35,396 nucleotides of DNA from Actinophytocola sp. (GTDB lineage Bacteria; Actinomycetota; Actinomycetes; Mycobacteriales; Pseudonocardiaceae), in contig WHSS01000024.1 in assembly GCA_009379975.1 (NCBI GenBank), positions 1-35,396 of the forward strand. Direction: 5' to 3'. The notes beneath the pieces are model-generated. The model saw nothing but the letters and a program-made list of their open reading frames with translations, did no database searches and was not told where the DNA came from. Positions 31,280 to 35,396 of the stretch are shown here, piece by piece (position 1 is the first letter of the stretch; each line of letters starts with the position of its first letter). The position numbers and the translations under genes are program-made.

Positions 31280-31926
31280 GATGACCTCCCTGCCCGCGCC
31301 CACGGCGTGAGGACCCGCTGGATGAGCACGATGACGGAGTCCGCGATCAGGGCCAGCGCCACGGACAGCACCATCCCGACCACGATCGGCGTGACGAAGT
31401 TGCGTTGGAAGCCGTCGGTGAACAGCTCGCCGAGACCGCCGATGCCGATCAGCGCGCCGACACTGACCATGCTGATGTTGGCGACGGTCACGAAGCGCAG
31501 CCCCGCGAAGACGAACGGCAGCGCGATGGGCAGTTCGACCTTGAGCACCTGCCGCCACCGCTCATAGCCGATCGCGGTAGCCGATTGCCGGACGTGATCG
31601 GGCACCGAACGCAGGCCGTCGGCGACCGGGCGGACCAGCAGCGCACCGGCATAGATGGTCAGCGCGATCACGATGTTGATCGGATCGAGGATCTGCGTAC
31701 CGATGATGCCGGGCAGGATGATGAACAGCGCCAGCGATGGGATCGAGAACAGGACGCCGCTCGTCGCCAGCATCGGCGGATACAGCCGGGGCCAGCGCAC
31801 CGCGAGGAAGCCGATGGGCAGCGCCAAGGCAAGGCCGAGGACGACCGGCACCACGGCGAGGTAGAGGTGAAACGCCAGTAGTTCGCCGATGTTTTCTAGA
31901 TTGTTCTGGATCCAGTCCCACCTCAT
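31276..31926 (-). CDS. quaternary-amine ABC importer permease 1
   Basis: A 216-residue permease (MetI-like fold) beginning MRWDWIQNNLENIGELLAFHLYLAVVPV, with about five spans and the EAA loop RQSATAIGYERWRQVLKVELPIALPFVFAGLRF. The ATG overlaps the ATPase stop and the stop overlaps permease 2, both by 4 bases, so the importer genes are strongly coupled. It forms the heterodimeric channel with permease 2. Confidence 0.93.
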   Translation of the reverse strand: MRWDWIQNNLENIGELLAFHLYLAVVPVVLGLALALPIGFLAVRWPRLYPPMLATSGVLFSIPSLALFIILPGIIGTQILDPINIVIALTIYAGALLVRPVADGLRSVPDHVRQSATAIGYERWRQVLKVELPIALPFVFAGLRFVTVANISMVSVGALIGIGGLGELFTDGFQRNFVTPIVVGMVLSVALALIADSVIVLIQRVLTPWARAGRSS

Positions 31927-33044
31927 AACGGCTCCACCGAGACCCGATCCTGGCTCGCCAGGTGCTGGGCGACCTCCGCGGTGCTGACCGCACCCGTGAA
32001 CGCGCCGTCGGCATCCACGCCGACCGAATACCCGGCGGGCGACGCCAGGGCCCCGTCGAGCACCCTGCGCATCGAACTGTCACCGGTGAAGGTCGCGCCG
32101 ACAGAGAGCAAGGCCGCGCTCTCGACCGTGTCCACGGTGTCCATATCGGACTGCGAGACGTCGAGCCAGCCGAGCGGCCGCCGGTCGGCATCCAGCGCCA
32201 GGACCCACCGCTGGTCACGCACGGCCGCGCGGGCATCCGCCGTGCTCGCACCGAGGGCCGTGGTCGGCACCGGGTGCACCGGGAGATCGTGCGCGGTGAC
32301 GAAGGACAGGCCGCGGTAGCCACGGTCACGGCCCACCAGGTCTTCGACGAACTCATCGGCCGGGTTGGCGAGGATGCGGGCTGGCGAATCCAGCTGTGCC
32401 AGCTTGCCGCCTTCGGCGAACACCGCGACGTTGTCGCCGAGTTTGATGGCCTCGTCGATGTCGTGCGTGACGAGCACGATCGTCTTGCCCAATTCCTGCT
32501 GTAGCCGCAGGAACTCCTCTTGCAGGCTCGCGCGGACGATCGGGTCGACGGCACTGAACGGCTCATCCATGAGCATGATCGGCGGATCGGCGGCCAGTGC
32601 CCTGGCGACACCGACACGCTGCTGCTGCCCGCCGGAAAGCTGCGCCGGGTAGCGCTTGGCGAAACTGGCGGGCAGGCCGACCCGCTCCAGCAGTTCGTGC
32701 GCCCGAGCGCGCGCCTTCTTCTTGTCCCAGCCGAGGAGGTAGGGCACCGTCGCGACGTTGTCGATAACCGTCTGGTGCGGGAACAGTCCGCCGTGCTGGA
32801 TCACGTAGCCGATCCCGCGGCGCAGCGCGACCGCGGGCACGCTCGTCACGTCGCGCCCATCGACCAGGATGCGGCCCGAGGTCAACTCGATGCTGCGGTT
32901 GATCAACCGCAGCGACGTGGTCTTACCGCAGCCGGACGGCCCGACGAAGACGGTGATCTTCCCTGGTGGCACCGTCAGATTGAGTTCGTCGACGGCGACC
33001 GTGCCGCCCGGGTAACGCTTGGTCACGTTCTCGAACTTGATCAC
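31923..33044 (-). CDS. quaternary-amine ABC importer ATPase with CBS-like C-terminus (OpuCA type)
   Basis: The 373-residue ATPase has Walker A GPSGCGKT (35-42), the Q-loop GYVIQHGGLFPH, signature LSGGQQQR (136-143), Walker B MLMDEP (157-162) and the H-loop VTHDIDEA. The C-terminal 130 residues hold two CBS-like units (RWVLALDADRRPLGWLDVS and GYSVGVDADGAFTGAVST), as in osmoregulated OpuCA proteins. I chose GTG 33044 because GGAG is 6 bases upstream and the protein then begins MIKFENVTKRYPGG like its family. A longer start at ATG 33077 would lie inside the promoter/operator palindrome. It is first in a five-gene operon ending with the lyase. Confidence 0.93.
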   Translation of the reverse strand: MIKFENVTKRYPGGTVAVDELNLTVPPGKITVFVGPSGCGKTTSLRLINRSIELTSGRILVDGRDVTSVPAVALRRGIGYVIQHGGLFPHQTVIDNVATVPYLLGWDKKKARARAHELLERVGLPASFAKRYPAQLSGGQQQRVGVARALAADPPIMLMDEPFSAVDPIVRASLQEEFLRLQQELGKTIVLVTHDIDEAIKLGDNVAVFAEGGKLAQLDSPARILANPADEFVEDLVGRDRGYRGLSFVTAHDLPVHPVPTTALGASTADARAAVRDQRWVLALDADRRPLGWLDVSQSDMDTVDTVESAALLSVGATFTGDSSMRRVLDGALASPAGYSVGVDADGAFTGAVSTAEVAQHLASQDRVSVEPL

Positions 33045-33064
33045 AGGGAGCTCCAGTGCGGGCT

Positions 33065-33108
33065 TGAATGAATCCATTCATAGTGAGGGACACTTGAAGA
33101 CACGTCAA
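33065..33108 (-). promoter_or_regulatory. importer-lyase operon promoter with candidate RpiR operator
   Basis: On the minus strand TTGACG (33103-33108) is a near-consensus -35. The -10 is ACTATG (18-base spacer) or the better TATGAA (20-base spacer), around 33077-33084. TGAATGAATCCATTCA (33065-33080), a 6-4-6 palindrome, overlaps the -10/start region, a typical repressor position. A CTTGA/TCAAG repeat overlaps the -35. The adjacent RpiR gene is the obvious candidate regulator. Confidence 0.55.
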
Positions 33109-33118
33109 GATCCTGGGA

Positions 33119-33985
33119 TCATTCGGGAAGGAAAATTCCGGAATCGCGTGCCATAACCTCGAATTCCTCCAGTCGCCGCTGGGCGCGCTTGGGCTGGGAG
33201 TCAACCATCGCCTTGAGAATGAGCATGGAAAGCATGAGCGGAGTGGCATGCGAGTCGAAGACCAGGCGGTCGTTCACGCCCGCCACGAGCAGTTCGTCGG
33301 CGCGATCGGCGGCAGGCATCAACGCGCGGTCGGTCACCACGGCGCACCGCATGCCGAGCCGCTTCGCGTAATCCAGCGACTCCATGGCCGCCACCGGGTA
33401 GCGGGGAAACACGAAGGCGAGCAGCCAGGTCGCGCCCGACTGCCGGGCGCGGAGCAACTCGTCGAAGACAACATCGCCCTGCGTGATGACCCGGACGTCG
33501 GGATGTACTCGCTTGGCGCGGTAGCCGAAGGACTGCGCCACCGCCGCCGAAACCCGCAGCCCCAGCACCGCGAGCGGCACCGACTTCGCCAGCGCGCGCC
33601 CGGTGCGCAATAGGGGCTCCGGATTGTCGAGCTGAGCCCGCAACGCCTCGAGGCGGCGGATGTCGGTGTCGATGGCCACCTGGAACTCATTGCCGTCCGA
33701 TGTGGACTTGCGGCCGTTCGACCCGGTGACGAGGGGTTGCAGCGCCCGGCGCAGATCCGGATACCCGGCGAACCCGAGCGCGGTGGCGAACCGCGTGACG
33801 GACGGCTGACTGACCCCGGCGCGCTGCGCGAGCTCGACGCTGGAAAGGAACACCGAATCGGGCAGGTTATCGAGCATGAACTGCGCGATGCGCCGCTGTG
33901 CCGGCGAGAGGTGCCGCCCCTCGAGCATGGTGAGCAACCCGGCGTCGAGGCTTTCCGGAGCCGGGGTTTCACGACCTGGGGCCAC
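33119..33985 (-). CDS. RpiR/MurR-family transcriptional regulator
   Basis: A 288-residue regulator with an N-terminal HTH_6 domain (LSPAQRRIAQFMLDNLPDSVFLSSVELAQRAGVSQPSVTRFATALGFAGYPDLRRAL) and a C-terminal SIS-type domain (LAVLGLRVSAAVAQSFGYRAKRV ... WLLAFVFPRYPVAAMESLDYAKRLGM). SIS domains usually sense phosphosugars, but RpiR proteins also control amino acid and amine catabolism. GTG 33985 is chosen because GGAG lies 9 bases upstream and the length then fits the family; longer in-frame starts up to 34132 run into the R2 repeat. It lies 74 bases before the importer operon on the same strand, with a palindrome between. Confidence 0.9.
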   Translation of the reverse strand: MAPGRETPAPESLDAGLLTMLEGRHLSPAQRRIAQFMLDNLPDSVFLSSVELAQRAGVSQPSVTRFATALGFAGYPDLRRALQPLVTGSNGRKSTSDGNEFQVAIDTDIRRLEALRAQLDNPEPLLRTGRALAKSVPLAVLGLRVSAAVAQSFGYRAKRVHPDVRVITQGDVVFDELLRARQSGATWLLAFVFPRYPVAAMESLDYAKRLGMRCAVVTDRALMPAADRADELLVAGVNDRLVFDSHATPLMLSMLILKAMVDSQPKRAQRRLEEFEVMARDSGIFLPE

Positions 33986-34093
33986 GACCGCCGTCTCCTC
34001 TCGCCGACCTACATCACCGGCGCCATTGTCCATCACCGGAGATAACGGAGGCACCTTACGCCCTACCGCGAGGCGCCGCGGCCCCCAGCTTCG

Positions 34094-34197
34094 CTCGTGC
34101 GTGAAAGTCCTGGCATGGGCAGCCCTCAGCACTCACGACCTCCTGGCCGCAGTCGTGAGTGCTGAAGCGTGTGGGGGCAACCACTTTCACGCACGAG
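34094..34197. repeat. R2 palindromic repeat, copy c (nested, about 104 bp)
   Basis: The outer arms CTCGTGCGTGAAAGT (34094-34108) and ACTTTCACGCACGAG (34183-34197) pair over 15 bp. The inner arms CAGCACTCACGAC (34127-34139) and GTCGTGAGTGCTG (34152-34164) pair over 13 bp. The stop codon of the dioxygenase gene (34187-34189) lies in the right outer arm. It probably terminates the dioxygenase transcript before the RpiR gene. Confidence 0.85.
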
Positions 34198-34816
34198 GAT
34201 GGCGGCTCGACTCCACCTCCGGGACCTCGTCGAGCGGGCGCAGCTCGTCGGCGTAGGAGACCGACACCCGCTTGAGTACTCCGGCCTTGGTGACCGCGTA
34301 CTGGCCCATCCGCCACAGCGGCGGCGAATAGGCGTGGATGGAAACGGTGCCGTGCTCACCGCCGGTGAGGCGATGGATGTGCTCCGGGCCGAAGCAGAAC
34401 ACCCTGCCCGCGGCGACCGCGGTTTCCACGCCGGTCGCCCCTACCGCGAGGTTGTGCTCGATCAACACACCCCGGGGGACGGCAACGGCGCCGGAGGAGA
34501 TGTCGTGGTCGTGCCAGCCGGTGTCGTTGCTGGGGGTCCAGCACAGTAGCCAGATGTCGACGTGCGCGTCGCGGTGCAGCGAAACGAAGTGGCGGTCGTT
34601 GTCATCGAAGGCGAGTTGCTGATCCCAGCTCTCGGGTTTCGACGCGATGTCGGCGGCGAGCGAACGGAGCTCCTGCTTGCTCAGGTCGCGACCGGGCAGG
34701 TTGTCCAGACTCACGCCGGTGTCGACATCGGCGATCGCGACGGCATCGCGGGCGGGGAGGATGTCCGCCCGCGAGGCCGATGGGACTCCAGAAGCCGTAA
34801 TCGCACTAGTTGACAC
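34187..34816 (-). CDS. cysteine dioxygenase-type (thiol dioxygenase) cupin
   Basis: A 209-residue cupin of the cysteine dioxygenase family, non-heme iron enzymes that oxidise small thiols to sulfinates. The iron ligands are H102 and H104 in GWHDHDISSGAV and H146/H148 in FGPEHIHRL; the YSPPL segment (163-167) is conserved in CDO. GTG 34816 follows AAGGAG by 6 bases and overlaps the end of the amidohydrolase gene by 11 bases, so the two are coupled. The first 30 residues are probably disordered. The family includes cysteine, 3-mercaptopropionate and other thiol dioxygenases, so the substrate is open; the neighbouring betaine importer and MIO-altered lyase make an imidazole thiol such as ergothioneine worth testing. 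Confidence 0.85.
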   Translation of the reverse strand: MSTSAITASGVPSASRADILPARDAVAIADVDTGVSLDNLPGRDLSKQELRSLAADIASKPESWDQQLAFDDNDRHFVSLHRDAHVDIWLLCWTPSNDTGWHDHDISSGAVAVPRGVLIEHNLAVGATGVETAVAAGRVFCFGPEHIHRLTGGEHGTVSIHAYSPPLWRMGQYAVTKAGVLKRVSVSYADELRPLDEVPEVESSRHPRA

Positions 34817-35396
34817 GGGAGACTCCTTCCAGGAAGTGGCGGGGATTGGCACAACGGATGGCATGGGTCGCCGCTTGCCCCAGCCCGGGGTCGGTCGGTT
34901 CGGCGTAAGGGCGGTCGCTGCCGAGCACGACCGGGTCGATCCCGAGCACGCGAATGAGCGCGTCGAGGGCGCGCGGGCCGTACGACGAGGTGTCGACGAA
35001 GACGTCCGGATCGACCCGGGAGAAGCGGCCGCCTCGGGCGACCAGCCGCTCGTGATGGACCGGGGCCAGGCCGGCACCCGCCGCGAAACCGATCCGCAGG
35101 TTCGGAAACATCGACCGGCCGACCGCGTGCCACGCCCACCAGGCGGCATGCATCTGAGCCACATAGTCGACGACGGGTACCCACCAGGTGGGCAACGTGC
35201 GATCGATACCGGCCGACGACCGTCCTGGGTGGATGAAGACCGGCTTTGATCGTGCTTCACACAGCGAGAGCAACGACGCGACGTGATCAAAGCCCGCGGG
35301 GGATTGCACCGAATCGGCGGGTAGTTGCAGCCCGACGCAGCCGCGGTCGAATGCCTCGGCGAGCAGGCCTGGCGCCGGTTCGAGCACCGCGGCCGC
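34806..35396 (-). CDS. amidohydrolase_2-family protein, 5' end cut by window edge
   Basis: The frame is open to the end of the window, so the N-terminal part is missing (196 codons present). What remains is the second half of an amidohydrolase_2 (ACMSD-like) TIM barrel: GCVGLQLPADS, the metal-ligand strand PVFIHPG, a GFAAGAGLAPVHHERL helix and LGSDRPYAEP with the conserved Asp. Family members are metal-dependent decarboxylases or hydrolases of ring-derived acids. Translation is coupled to the downstream thiol dioxygenase gene. With that gene, the importer and the lyase it may form one catabolic pathway, but the substrate is unknown. Confidence 0.8.
   Translation of the reverse strand, partial: AAAVLEPAPGLLAEAFDRGCVGLQLPADSVQSPAGFDHVASLLSLCEARSKPVFIHPGRSSAGIDRTLPTWWVPVVDYVAQMHAAWWAWHAVGRSMFPNLRIGFAAGAGLAPVHHERLVARGGRFSRVDPDVFVDTSSYGPRALDALIRVLGIDPVVLGSDRPYAEPTDPGLGQAATHAIRCANPRHFLEGVSRVN

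Noticed and set aside
30566-31558. Longer start for permease 2
   Set aside because: The extra residues only read through permease 1 in another frame; GTG 31279 has GGGAGG and a 4-base overlap.

Overview
The window is high-GC DNA with dense, mostly ATG/GTG-started genes, ESX/type VII-associated proteins (EspG, DUF3558, PPE-like), a GTP-type PEP carboxykinase, a dynamin pair and a VapBC module. This points to an actinobacterium, most likely of the Pseudonocardiaceae (Amycolatopsis-like). That placement is inferred from gene content, not from a marker gene. No rRNA, tRNA, CRISPR array, transposase or phage gene was found.

Layout. 1-3.6 kb: an orphan ESX-type cluster (EspG-like chaperone, WXG-type candidate substrate, DUF3558 lipoprotein, PPE-like protein). 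3.6-9.8 kb: metabolic and housekeeping genes (Rv2258c-like methyltransferase, a small membrane protein with nitrobindin, an SDR, a secreted CAP protein, an MTA/SAH-type deaminase, a conserved hypothetical with trmB). 10.1-13.9 kb: an ABC-2 exporter with a NarL-type two-component system. 14.1-19.2 kb: a dynamin / GrpE-like / dynamin locus followed by a protein with calcium-type repeats (DUF6802-like). 19.5-23.4 kb: pckG, a 39-residue small ORF and a secreted tripeptidyl-peptidase-like hydrolase. 23.7-25.8 kb: an AAA ATPase and a probably leaderless vapBC pair. 26.1-28.0 kb: a DrrAB-like exporter. 28.1-35.4 kb: a catabolic and transport cluster made of a HAL-fold lyase, a four-part quaternary-amine (OpuC-type) ABC importer, an RpiR regulator, a cysteine-dioxygenase-type enzyme and an amidohydrolase cut by the window edge.

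Two parts stand out. First, the 28-35 kb cluster encodes an aromatic amino acid lyase homologue whose MIO-forming Ala-Ser-Gly reads Ala-Ser-Asp and which also lacks other HAL active-site residues. It is translationally coupled to a betaine-type importer and lies close to a thiol dioxygenase. Together these suggest catabolism of a thiol- or imidazole-containing betaine, for example ergothioneine through an ergothionase-like step; this is a hypothesis. Second, the dynamin locus carries two 106-bp, gap-free copies of a nested inverted-repeat element, one before each dynamin transcription unit. At least one base pair has changed on both sides, so pairing appears to be kept.

The intergenic space is organised by two families of dispersed palindromic repeats: R1, a 79-bp unit with four copies, and R2, CGTGAGTG/CACTCACG palindromes with three copies. 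Most lie at gene 3' ends, and several supply the stop codons of the adjoining genes. Two R1 copies bracket vapBC as direct repeats.
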